Below the pieces are notes generated by a model. The model saw only the letters and a program-made list of their open reading frames with translations, was not told the origin of the DNA and did no database searches. From Capitulum mitella (taxonomy: Eukaryota; Arthropoda; Thecostraca; Pollicipedomorpha; Pollicipedidae): DNA of 64,000 nucleotides. Numbering within the stretch: position 1 is the first letter of the stretch; each line of letters starts with the position of its first letter. Below, in pieces: positions 35,961-45,479 of the stretch. The position numbers were made by a program, and so were the translations under genes. The DNA lies in assembly GCA_030062745.1 (NCBI GenBank), contig CP099843.1, positions 16,906,997-16,970,996 of the forward strand, written 5' to 3'.

Positions 35961-36298
35961 TTTTATTGACCGAACTGAATCTGGTTGCATGAACTGCGAT
36001 ATTTTACCAGGCAATAAGTACCTCAGTATAGCACCACTCCGAGTGGTACTAATGGCGTTATCAACAGTGGATCATGCAGCTGCAATGACGGCGAACAATT
36101 GAGACGAAATTCCCACCTGACCAATCTTTTTGTGACAATGTCTAGTGTCGTCACGAATTCTTTGAAACCGGTAAGGTCTAGCGGTAACAAAATATCCCAT
36201 CGATTCAAGTTTTTTTGGGAGGAGGGTATGGACGTTGCATTGATTCTCATTCAGAAAATAGAAAACTCAAGTGTTGAAACTATTGAGCGTAATGCGGA

Positions 36299-36778
36299 CT
36301 AACAGACGTTACTAAATAAACTACACTTTTCATTCAAATGTATATAACTGATTGACGTAACGCTAGCAGTGCTAGCACGATCGACGGAAGCATTTCGAAG
36401 ACATTTCGACAACGTGGTTCCCTTCTCCGTAATGCCTGTCTGATTTTGTGCACCGTCACTAGTGGGCGCCGCCTCCCTAATCGTGGGATGACCGCCGCGG
36501 AGCTGAGGCTTCCCTAGAGCACTTCTGGGACCGCCAGGCGGCAGCGGGCCCATCGAAGCTCTTAGGGTGATGAAACCCCGGCACTGAATGGCCCAAACTT
36601 TGACTCTGTGCTCGGAATGAAGCTCTGTAATCGCGTCCAGGGATGTCTCCGGATTGGCATGCATGGCCGAGGGCGACCCTCGGCCGAATTCTACAGATGT
36701 CGCTTGTGCGGGGCTCCGAGAACGAGGAGCGCTGCTGGAGCTTCGACCAGAAAAAAATGCGGGAGCAGATTTGCACAA
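36299..36778 (-). CDS. Uncharacterised open frame, 159 codons
   Basis: The longest minus frame in this part of the window. Its first 110 codons have balanced composition (Ser, Pro, Ala and Glu with few Arg runs), for example SPSAMHANPETSLDAI and TELHSEHRVKVWAI. No domain, signal peptide or membrane segment is recognised, and a second frame on the same strand (36477-36782) is also open. It lies just outside the first inverted-array element. It could be a fragment of an exon or of a retroelement gag; chance is also possible. Confidence 0.25.
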   Translation of the reverse strand: MCKSAPAFFSGRSSSSAPRSRSPAQATSVEFGRGSPSAMHANPETSLDAITELHSEHRVKVWAIQCRGFITLRASMGPLPPGGPRSALGKPQLRGGHPTIREAAPTSDGAQNQTGITEKGTTLSKCLRNASVDRASTASVTSISYIHLNEKCSLFSNVC

Positions 36779-36864
36779 ACACAGGCTAAGAACATTGCCT
36801 TTTGATAGTTTTGAGCGCCCCGTAGCTCTCTGTTAAGATATGATAGCTCGGATTAAAGAGGTAC

Positions 36865-37290
36865 TAGGGTAAAATGGCAAACTGTAAAAATGGCGAATGC
36901 CCTTTTAGCGAATGCTAGATGGTAAACGTTAAATGGCGACTTGTAAAAATGGCGACATGCTAAAATGACGAACGGCCAAATGGCGAATGGCCAAATGTTG
37001 ACTCGCAAAAAAGGCGACATGCTCAAAGGGCGAACTGCTAAATGACGAATGGCCAACTGGAGACTTGTACAAAAGGCAATATGTCAAATTGGCGAGCTGC
37101 TAAATGATGAATGGCCAAACGGTGACGTGTAAAAAAAGGCGACATGCCAAAATGGCGACAAGCTACATGACGAATTCCTAAATGACGATGTGTGGAAAAA
37201 GCGGCATGCCTCTATAAATGGCAACGTGTTAAAAAGGAATTATGTATAAGTGCCGCCCGAACAAATGGCGGAACGTTCCATAAATGGACA
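36865..37290 (+). repeat. GGCGAATGG array, left arm of inverted-array element 1
   Basis: About 20 variant short units of the type 'aaatggcgaatggccaaatggcgacatgtaaaaa'. The same units occur inverted at 38745-39010. Together the two arrays bracket a central segment, as long terminal inverted repeats would. The outer edge reads 'ggtactagggtaaaatggc', almost as at 39113. Confidence 0.8.
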
Positions 37291-37534
37291 AGGTCGCCCC
37301 GTGCCTGGTCAGATCTCTCTAGTCAGTTGCCAGCTGGCCACTTTATAATAGTTAAACCCCTTCGGGACCCAAGCTCGGTGCCACGGGACCCAAATGATAG
37401 ATTTCATCCCCAGGCAATGAGGTAGTTCTTTTGAAGCTGCTACAGGAATCCTCCACTTTTAGGGTCTAGCAATGCGGCCGGAAACAAAACCCAACGGCAA
37501 CTGGCATTCCTTGCCATTATCCACCCCCTTCCCG
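37285..37534 (-). repeat. SINE-like segment shared by both inverted-array elements
   Basis: Matches 39595-39850 in order: 'cgccccgtgcc-ggtcaga', 'gttgccagctggcc', 'gggacccaaatgata'-type, 'atgcggcc' and 'aac-ggcaac-ggca'. In the second copy the minus strand has a tRNA-like A box and B box; here the B box is eroded. It is therefore read as a decayed tRNA-derived SINE. Confidence 0.5.
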
Positions 37535-38643
37535 TACAAAATAATCGATTTACCATGACGTTAACTACACTTTTCTTTCAAAAGAGGTGGATAGAGGGGG
37601 CGGCAAAAAAGTCAGAATGGGGGACATTTTTGGACTTGTTATAAATCTCTTGTTTATGCACCGATTTTGATGAAATTGGTATAAATGGAGCAATTATGGA
37701 TGGGACGTTTACCATTAGTCCATACATTTGAAATTTTTAGAAAGTTCTTAGGCGCTCACAGGATCATGAAAATGGGAGGACCAGTTTTTTTCAAGAACTA
37801 AATTAACAAAATAGTTAAAACACTTTTCTAGTCTTTACTAATCATGTTATAAAAATACAAGCCATAATATATTGTTGATATAATGTTAGCATAGGCAGTG
37901 CCAGGGACTTAAAAAGGGCGAAATATCATGGTCACATGTTCATCAGGTCAGCTTCTGACGTTTGATTTTAAATGACTTCTAGTGACCTTAGAGTCACTTA
38001 GCTTGAGTGCATTTCATATTGTTTGAACGCGTTTCCAATCATTTGAATTCACTCTACTTCTAAAATTCCTTTCTGCGGCTGTTGTGATATAGAGTACGCG
38101 CACTGACATTTTAGGTTGTAGCTCCGTGACCCGATCTGACATCAACCTGAATCTTGGTACACTGGTAAAGGACACTTTTCTACGTCATATATATCCCGAG
38201 TTTGGCATTTGGAAAAACAACGCCAAAAATATTACTATGAAACCAGATTTTGACTTTTGACCTTGATCTAGCCTTGTGAAGTGACCTCAGATTAATAAAA
38301 CGGTGTTTGTATGCTTGCTCAACTACTTATGTCTATACTGATATAAAGTTTTAAATTCTACCTTAGAAACGCTATTTTTGATACCTTTTACCTTGTTTTA
38401 CACCTTTTTTACACCTGTTTTGCACCCTTTACCCTCGACAGGGCCAAAAATGGCCCGAAGTGGCTTCTAAAGACGTTGCTAGGCTCCGCCCCTAAGCAAA
38501 TTAGAATTACGAAATTTTGTTACAGTACGTAGAACAAATAGGGAAAGTGACCACGTTTCGTAAAGATGTGTCAAAAACCCTGCAATTGGCAAGCTAAAAA
38601 ACCCAAGGGGGGATTCAGCCCTTCTTGCCGGAAATAGGGTTAA
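37535..38643 (+). mobile_element. TTAA-flanked element family 1, copy C (5' truncated)
   Basis: Collinear with 60955-62009: 'gatttaccatgacgtt-aac', 'accgattttgatgaaattgg', 'gagcaattatgga', 'tgttgtgatatagagtacgc', 'gtcatatatatcccg' and 'gccggaaatagggTTAA'. The first 130 bases of the element are missing. It lies inside inverted-array element 1. Confidence 0.8.
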
Positions 38644-38744
38644 AGTACATTGGAGTTCAAGGTACATTAATCTGAGCCCAAAATCATCCACGCAGACAAT
38701 TTGGGTAATTTTCTGCAAAAATTTCACAATTTCGTCATGTGCAT

Positions 38745-39010
38745 TTTTTCCTTTGCCATTTTGGCATGTCGCCTTTTCAAAGTCGTCATTTTGCCGTTCG
38801 CCATTTGGCCCTACTCCGTTTCGGCATGTCGCCTTTTTGCATGTTGCCATTTTGCCGTTCGCCATTTGGCCATTCGCAATTTTAACGTGTCGCCTTTTTC
38901 CATATCACCATTTTGCCGTTTGCCGTTTGGCCAGTCGCCATTTTAACGTGTCGCCATTTGACAGGCCACTCAAAATTCGCCATCTGGCATTCGTTTAAGA
39001 CAGTCGCCAT
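38745..39010 (-). repeat. GGCGAATGG array, right arm of inverted-array element 1
   Basis: Inverted copies of the left-arm units ('ttcgccatttggccattcgc', 'tttaacgtgtcgcc'). It ends with 'ccccattttttccggacac', a terminus shared with the second element at about 40675. Confidence 0.8.
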
Positions 39011-39112
39011 TTGTACGTTTCCCCATTTTTTCCGGACACCCAACAGGCCGTCAGGGGGCCCTACCAGCTTGTGGGGACCTCCTGCCGATCTGCCGTGCAC
39101 CCTGCCGGCCTG

Positions 39113-39590
39113 GGTACTGGGATAAAATGGCGAATGCTTTTTTGGCGAATGTTAGGTGGCGAACGTTGAATGGCGACACGTAAAAATTGCGACATGCTAA
39201 AATGACGAACGGCCAAATGGTGAATGGCCAAATGGCGACATGTGAAAAAGGCGACGTGCCAAAATGGCGAGCGGCTAAATGACGAATAGCAACATGGCGA
39301 CGTATAAAAAAGCAATATGCCAAAAGGGCGACAGCCTTAATGGCGAATGGCAAAACAGCGACGTGTAAAAAAGGTTACATACCACAATGGCGAGTGGCTA
39401 AAAGGTGAATGGCCAAATGGCGACATGTAAAAAGGCAATATGCCAAAATGGCAATAGCCTTAATGGCGAACGGCTAAATTGCGAGATGTAAAAAAGAGGA
39501 TTTGCCGCAAAGGCAAACGGTTAAATGGCGACATGTAGACCTGTAAAAATGCCAAACGAATAAATGGAGAAACGGCCCATAAATGGACGA
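39113..39590 (+). repeat. GGCGAATGG array, left arm of inverted-array element 2
   Basis: Same unit family and same left edge ('ggtactgggataaaatggc') as the arm at 36865. It is separated from the right arm of element 1 by only about 100 bases, so the two elements lie head to tail. Confidence 0.8.
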
Positions 39591-39594
39591 ATGG

Positions 39595-39850
39595 ATACGG
39601 CCGCCCCGTGCCAGGTCAGACCTCGTAAGTCCGTTGCCAGCTGGCCTCTTGATAATACTTAATCTCCTCCGAGACTCGAACCCGGTGTCACGGGATCCAG
39701 GTGTTTGATCTTATCCTCAGGCCATGGGGTAGTTACGAGTAGTTTGATGCTGCTTCCGACATCCCCCTTTTGCTATCTCAAGAGGATTCAGCCATGCGGC
39801 CAGAGGTAAAACCGAACGGCAATCGGCAGCCCTCGTCATTATCCACCACC
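39595..39850 (-). repeat. tRNA-derived SINE within inverted-array element 2
   Basis: The minus strand has an A-box-like CATGGCCTGAGGATAAG (about 39712-39728) and a B box GGTTCGAGTCT (39672-39682), resembling a tRNA-Arg head. The tail 'gccagctggcaac' is shared with the SINEs at 37285 and 41950. Confidence 0.6.
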
Positions 39851-40339
39851 TTCCAAAAAAACAATGGATGTTGACCTATGCTCGCGAAACATAAATAGCG
39901 AGGCATGGAAAATCCTCAACAATGTCCGTCCGTATGTCCCCCTCCTTCTCTCCCCCTCTTTCTCCCTCTCCCCATTTTGCACGTCATTTTCGGGGACCAC
40001 GGAGCTGGAGCTGGATGAGATGGTCAGCTAGTTTGCCGGTCCCCGGTGTGGTCGAAAGGCATGATCTCTCAGGTCGGTCTTCTGCCTGCCTGGTGAAGAA
40101 ACTCCACCACGTGTACCTCATGTTAGCTACACATGTCATATGGATTGTAACGTGCTTGAATGCTTCCCTGGTGATGTTCATGGGAAATCAACAACACGCT
40201 GCACGATTTTGGAGGCCTGAACTTTTCCTGGAGAGGAGGTAGAGAAAGTCTGTGCAAAGAACAGAAAGCTTAAGGAAGAAAATGATGACAACTAACTTCG
40301 GTGCCACATTCAATCAGACTTGCATTAACAAGAATGTCC

Positions 40340-40343
<4 letters not shown>
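39851..40343. other. Central cargo of inverted-array element 2, no recognised gene
   Basis: Contains overlapping frames (plus 39922-40242, minus 39984-40181) without a recognised domain, and a CT-rich run at 39933-39972. Element 1 has no counterpart of this stretch, where the TTAA element sits instead. Confidence 0.35.

Positions 40344-40411
<68 letters not shown>
40344..40411. repeat. (TA)n microsatellite
   Basis: About 33 perfect TA units next to the right arm of inverted-array element 2. Confidence 0.95.
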
Positions 40412-40413
<2 letters not shown>

Positions 40414-40429
40414 TATGTGTTTGTGTTTG

Positions 40430-40675
40430 CCATTTAGCCATTCGCCATCTTGGCATGTCGCCTTTTTTACAGTTTGCCGTTTTGCCGTTCGCCATTTAAC
40501 CGTTTGCCATTTTTGCACGTTGCCTTTTTAGCATGCCGCCATTTTGCCTTTCGCCATTTGGCCAGTCGCCATTTTAACGTGTAGCCATTTTGACATGTCA
40601 CCATTCAGCATTCGCCATCTGGCATTCGCCAGAAAGGTATTCGCCATTCTTATGTTTCGCCCTTTTGTCCGGACA
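40430..40675 (-). repeat. GGCGAATGG array, right arm of inverted-array element 2
   Basis: Inverted units ('ttcgccatcttggcatgtcgcc' in shorter words, 'tttaacgtgtagcc'), ending 'cgcccttttgtccggacac' like the right end of element 1. Confidence 0.8.
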
Positions 40676-41065
40676 CTGATTGGAAAAGTTCTACAAACAG
40701 TAAAATCTTCCCTTTATATTGCTGGTGATTTTCGAAAGAATCCTGCGGATCTTTGCAGGATGGCCCCATAAATACACGGCTAGTCAAGTTTTAACGAGGT
40801 ACTCCAAATCTGGAATCTTAGTACATTCTCAGGTAACAAAAGGGCTCAACAAGAAGCAAGAGTAAGTACATTTTAAAAATCCCAGAAAGGTAAACGTTAG
40901 TTACTTCTTGTATCCAAAAATGTGTTCCATTTATGGCAAGTAGTTTCATGGACTAATGTACGAGGATATTTCTGCTTTTGCAAGCACAGCAAACTCTTTC
41001 CTGCAGGCAACTCTGAATTTCTCCTACCCAGCTGCTACCGATATGACATCACAGCCAAGTGTTGT
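40676..41065. other. No recognisable gene
   Basis: AT-rich, short frames. Nothing is supported. Confidence 0.4.
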
Positions 41066-41070
41066 TAACC

Positions 41071-41529
41071 TTAATTACGCGGAATTTGTGTGGTGCAATA
41101 AGAATGCGACTTAGTGGGATTAGAAGTGTATGTGTAACACAGTGTAGTAAGAATCCGATAAGTAGCTCCACAGATCCTCACTTCTTGACACCCTTTATTA
41201 TTTTTTTTATCGTAGCACGCGACTCCGTATTTCCACAACGCCTGCTGCCCCCCCCCCCCCATCCCACCGTGCGAGCCGTAGTCCGTCTCCCGCGTCACCG
41301 CTGCCGTCGGCGTCGGCCCAGGCCCAGCGGCCAGTTTTTGCGCCACTACGCCATTTGTATTCAGTTTACCGTTCACCGGCCGCACCGTTTGTGTGAAATG
41401 AAACCGTAAATCACCGTCACGCCGGCGGTAGACTCGATATTGCAATCTGGCGAGAGTGATTCGCTGCAATATCGGGGGCGCGTCCCGGGGTTTCGGGTGT
41501 CCGGTGTCCGGAGGGGGCCGTCGGGTCAC
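41071..41529 (-). CDS. Uncharacterised open frame in a CpG-rich stretch
   Basis: A 152-codon minus frame whose first 100 codons lie in CpG-rich DNA, with YRRRDGDLRFHFTQTV and a Gly-rich SHGGMGGGGQQ segment encoded by the poly-C run at 41251-41264. No domain is recognised, and the remainder (41071-41210) looks noncoding. It could be an exon of a minus-strand gene or a promoter region. Poorly supported. Confidence 0.22.
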   Translation of the reverse strand: MTRRPPPDTGHPKPRDAPPILQRITLARLQYRVYRRRDGDLRFHFTQTVRPVNGKLNTNGVVAQKLAAGPGPTPTAAVTRETDYGSHGGMGGGGQQALWKYGVACYDKKNNKGCQEVRICGATYRILTTLCYTYTSNPTKSHSYCTTQIPRN

Positions 41530-41949
41530 CTCACGGCGTTCTGGTGATGCGGGCTCTGCTGAGGGCCAGGGTTAACAAAGTCTCGTCGGAGTTGTGTCAT
41601 AGTCCCAGCGGGCGTGCCCCGGGAGGTGTGTCTGGACCGCTGAATTTTGGCGATGGAGGGGTCTGCCGGGTCTGTCTGCAATCTGTTCTTGTCTGTGTGG
41701 GAAGCCTGCTAGGCCGAGTGCCTAGCATAGTAGTTCGAATAAAGTAAAAAATGGTCTTTTTAGGCAAAGGCATGATTATGGAAATGTGGTTTCAAAGGGT
41801 GATACTAGGCATCGGAGCCCGTGCTAATCAGATAGACTGTTGCATAGACTTCGACTCCTACACCGGACGGCGCAGTTACAAGCATCGGCTATTTTTTGGC
41901 GAAAGTTTAATGTGCCGCCAAGAGTGCGACACAGCCGGATAGTAGTCAG

Positions 41950-42078
41950 GTTAACCCTACGTTGGCCAGTTGCCAGCTGACCCGCGGGCCAAATATCGAG
42001 CACCGGGGCGACTCGAACCCGTCTTCCAGAACGGGGAGACCAATGTCCTGCCAATGGAGCTACCGACCAGGGTGGCTC
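41950..42078 (-). repeat. tRNA-derived SINE
   Basis: The minus strand reads GGTAGCTCCATTGGCAGGAC (A-box region, about 42046-42065), then GGGTTCGAGTCGC (B box, 42008-42020). The tail 'cagctggcaactggcc' is shared with the segments at 37285 and 39595. The acceptor stem does not pair. Confidence 0.65.
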
Positions 42079-42283
42079 TGTTTGTCAGAACTTCGGTTTA
42101 CACACAAAATATATTTTTTAAAATCGGACTCATCGTTTCAGCCATAGGACATTTTCACACCTGAAGATGGCCTGTAGCTGAAACGCCGACTCCAACGTCA
42201 ACACCTAGCTTTTATAATGAGACCTAATTTTTTCCCGGCATGAAGAAGACTGTTTATTACGATAATTACGTCTAGTATCATGT

Positions 42284-42410
42284 TTGAAACAGGCGATGGT
42301 CTCAGCTACTGATGCTGGTGTTGATAATGATGATACTGATCAGGAAATGATGATTATGATGGTGATCATGATGACCATGATGGTGGTGAATATGGCGAAC
42401 ATTTCGGAGG
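42284..42410 (+). repeat. GAT-rich imperfect microsatellite
   Basis: Runs of 'gatgat', 'gatgaccatgatggtggtg' and 'gattatgatggtgatc'. The open frame through it is a by-product. Confidence 0.7.
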
Positions 42411-43365
42411 CCAGTGACAGCCTGTTTTGTTGCTATGGCAGCATTTGTAAGTACCGCACTACGATTGCGATCATTACAATTGTCAATAATTAATTAATAA
42501 ATCATCAATCGAAAGTCTGAATTGTATTATTTGTATGCCATCGGTAAAATCTGGCATAGTCGGGGCGAAAACACTTCAAATCTTATCATAATCAGAGAAA
42601 TTTCCTCCGAGGATAGCTTCCTCAAGACAGAAGCTACTAAATCAAAGTGTTTTGCCGAAACATGCAGTGTTTTGGGGTCCCTGCTGTGGCGACCTCCAGT
42701 TAACGTTTCTCCCTCAGCCCCCTGTCGCGTCCATTTCGTGCACGTGAGGCATTGATTGATCAGCGTTTTCGGTGCCAAGAAAAGGCGTAATAATGTCGCC
42801 CCAGGCGTCGATAATCATCCTGCCAAGAAGTACCATGCCTTTTTCAGTTACGCCCTGCTTACATTGCCACAGTGAGTGGCGAGTGTTTTGTGACAAACAT
42901 CATCTAAAAAAAAAAACAAAGCGGGTATATCACAGGTGTACGGGAAGAAGTAGACAGTTTTCTCTCTCACGACATGTTAGGTGACAGAAAACGCTGCCAT
43001 TATCAACAAGCATGAGAACTCACATGGAAAGACGAAAATATATTTTGGCTATTGCATTCCTTTTCGCCTTTTAATCGTTTTCATTGATGCATTTGGCTTA
43101 GTTCTAATTCGGAAGACCCCTTCCATCCACTTGTTGGATAATAATTACTGATCCGCTGAACGCCACTGATGCCCTGGCACAGTTTTCCACAGACAGGTTC
43201 ATTCCTTTTGCGTCACCGTGGCTGAAACTAATAGCGAAAGTTAGGACGTCCGCTTAAACGATCGAAATGACTGTAACAATACGACAGGAAACACCGGCGG
43301 ATGCACCCGTGCATGGCGAGCGATTCGCCTTTCAGCATCGTTAGAGCCGCGTCCACCTGACTGCA
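42411..43365. other. No recognisable gene
   Basis: Short overlapping frames on both strands (42522-42896) without domains. Nothing is supported. Confidence 0.4.
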
Positions 43366-43627
43366 CCACATTCAAAGGGCTCTGCTCGGGCCGCTGCGAA
43401 CAAAGGCGGACTGGCCGCATGGCTGGTGCAGGACGCCGCCGGCGATCGTTACATTCCCCCCTCGCCCCCCCCCCCCCCTGACATGAAAGGGCGCGCCCAG
43501 ACGGACGTGATGCGCGCCGTCCGTTGGAACTGACCGGAAGCGCCGGACGGGCCGGAAGTGCCGACTGACGGTCGCCGCGGCCGGGCGTTGGAACTTTGGA
43601 CCCGCTCCTCACGCCGTCCGGCCCGGA

Positions 43628-43662
43628 ATGTCGCCGGGGGAGGCGGAGGCTTGCAGTTCGCC
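43628..43662 (+). CDS. Possible first coding exon in a CpG island
   Basis: In the CpG-rich stretch 43370-43700, an ATG with G at -3 starts 11 codons (MSPGEAEACSS) plus two bases, ending at the donor GTGAGC (43663). The short length gives little support, and a second donor-like GTAAGA lies nearby at 43685. The island itself, which also contains long minus-strand Arg-rich frames, suggests a promoter. The downstream exons cannot be identified in the window. Confidence 0.2.
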
Positions 43663-43817
43663 GTGAGCCCTGCAGCAGCGGGCAGTAAGAATGGTTTCCT
43701 GCAGGGAACTTCCCGACTTGCGGATTACAGCTTGGCAGTGGAACGTCCCGTTCTTGGATGACGAATGACTGTGTGTGTCTTAACAGAATAATGACTGAAT
43801 TCTTTCCCTTGCTTTAC

Positions 43818-44985
43818 TTAACCCGCGCATTGGAAGGAGTTTTCGCGCTAACGTGCACTGGAAGGGGGGCACAAAAGTGCCCCCCTCCGATCTCGGAAAC
43901 GGAAAGAGTTAGAGACATAAAAGTTTGTAGCCAGGGTGTGGCCATAAGTGTTTACATTGCGTGCAATTTTCATGGCCCTAGGTCAATGCCTTCAAGGTCA
44001 AATGGGGTGAAAAAGGTCAACCTTGGACACTTTCTCGGCCCGTACAGGCCATTCCGTACGACTTTTCGAACGAAATGGGAAAAGGGTGTTTGTTTGACCG
44101 TTTAAACGTGGAACTGGGCAATGTCCATTTATCTGGCATTTTGACTGAGCATTCCGAGTCGAGGTCATGTCTGGTCATTGACCTATGACATCATTTTTTC
44201 ATCTTTTGCAGATCAGATTTCTAGCAACACGGGGTAGCTTGGGTGTAAATGAGGGCGGTACACGCATCTTTTGGCGCATTTTCAGTGCAAGTTGCTAAGA
44301 TCAGTACATCTGATAACTTCCAGCGTTTATATTTATGTACGTATGAACATGCATATATGTAAATACATATGATATATACTGCGCCAAACGTGTTTTTATA
44401 AGGGTCTTTGATGCATATTTCATACAAATCGACATGTCGAATCACAAGATATCTAATCTTGACCTTCACTGGCCCTGGTGTACGTAAGCGTGTCGATGTG
44501 CACAAACGTGTTTGTATTAGGGTCTCTGAATGCATATTTCAGACAAACCGACATGTTGCAAAGCAAATCTGAGTCAGGTCACAAATTGGTTGACCTTGAC
44601 CTTTGATGACCCTGACCCTTATTTATCTTGCCTTTGATCTTGTTACATCCATCACTTATGCCCGAATGACGTCATCTGATTGTGTCCAAGCGGTAATCTT
44701 AGGTAGAACGCTAGTCCTTTCACAAAATTCCCATTTGTCAGCGATAACCGTTATTTCCGTTATACTTGCTTCGTTATGTCAGTTATTGCTTGACTTCAAA
44801 TGCTTCAAACTTCGGAAATTTCGATTTCCGATTTTCGGATTTTCGATTTGTTTTGCGTCAATCGACGAGGTATTCAATTGTCATAAATGGCACAAAGTAA
44901 TAGCAACCAGCTCCGATCCGTTCTCGAGATTTTCAAGATAAACAGATAGTGGGACAAAAAGATCCCCTTCCAGTGTGCGTCTTAA
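43818..44985 (+). mobile_element. TTAA-flanked element family 2, copy a (complete)
   Basis: 1168 bp between TTAA 43818-43821 and TTAA 44982-44985. The ends read CCCGCGCATTGGAAGG and, inverted, GACGCACACTGGAAGGGG, so they form imperfect terminal inverted repeats directly inside TTAA, as piggyBac elements do. A palindromic GGGGGCAC-AAAA-GTGCCCCC lies just inside the left end. Two 118-bp units of the internal repeat occur near 44390 and 44507. No transposase: it is nonautonomous. Confidence 0.75.
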
Positions 44986-45285
44986 GGAGAAAACGTACGT
45001 TTGGCGGTTAGTATTGAAACGGACCCTTGATGTTTGCTTCCACATTTCAGATTCCATTATAATAAGTACGCACATTACCCGTATTGTTCCATCCGTGTTT
45101 AGTAAAAGAGTGGCTGTGCATCTGAACCGCATCTGTCACGCTTGCTTTCCATCACCAAGCACAACTATAATAGTGATGAAAATGTGCTAAATGCGCGTAT
45201 AACACATTGATTGCCTCATGCGAATCTGTAAAGTTTATCAAAGGGGATTTTTTAATTGCCCGAAAAAGGAATTCCTGTCGCCGTT

Positions 45286-45324
45286 GCTAACATCATGTCT
45301 CCTTTAGGGAGACATGACGTTAAC
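45286..45324. repeat. 17-bp hairpin
   Basis: GCTAACATCATGTCTCC and GGAGACATGACGTTAAC pair with two mismatches across a five-base loop. It lies directly before the family-5 repeat and may be its end. Confidence 0.6.
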
Positions 45325-45335
45325 CAGAGGTGGCA

Positions 45336-45475
45336 CTTTGTGTTAATGATTGGGCGGTGAGCTAAACTGAAGGGCTGAAAACCTAACCTCCCCTAAATGT
45401 GGTTTTCTCAAAGGATTTAGGCCGCTTTATTTTGACCAATGGCGATTTTCATTTGTTAATTTTTGCATGGTTTGC
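45336..45475 (+). repeat. Dispersed repeat family 5, copy 2
   Basis: Matches the reverse complement of 12575-12722 ('taatgattgggcggtg', 'aacctccc', 'ggatttaggccgctttattttga'). Unclassified. Confidence 0.65.
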
Positions 45476-45479
45476 AGTG

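Noticed and set aside
42158..42190. Second hammerhead-like word (CTGAAGA ... GCTGAAAC)
   Set aside because: The core words fit, but stem II pairs poorly (mismatches next to the core) and no Penelope-like protein remnant is nearby.
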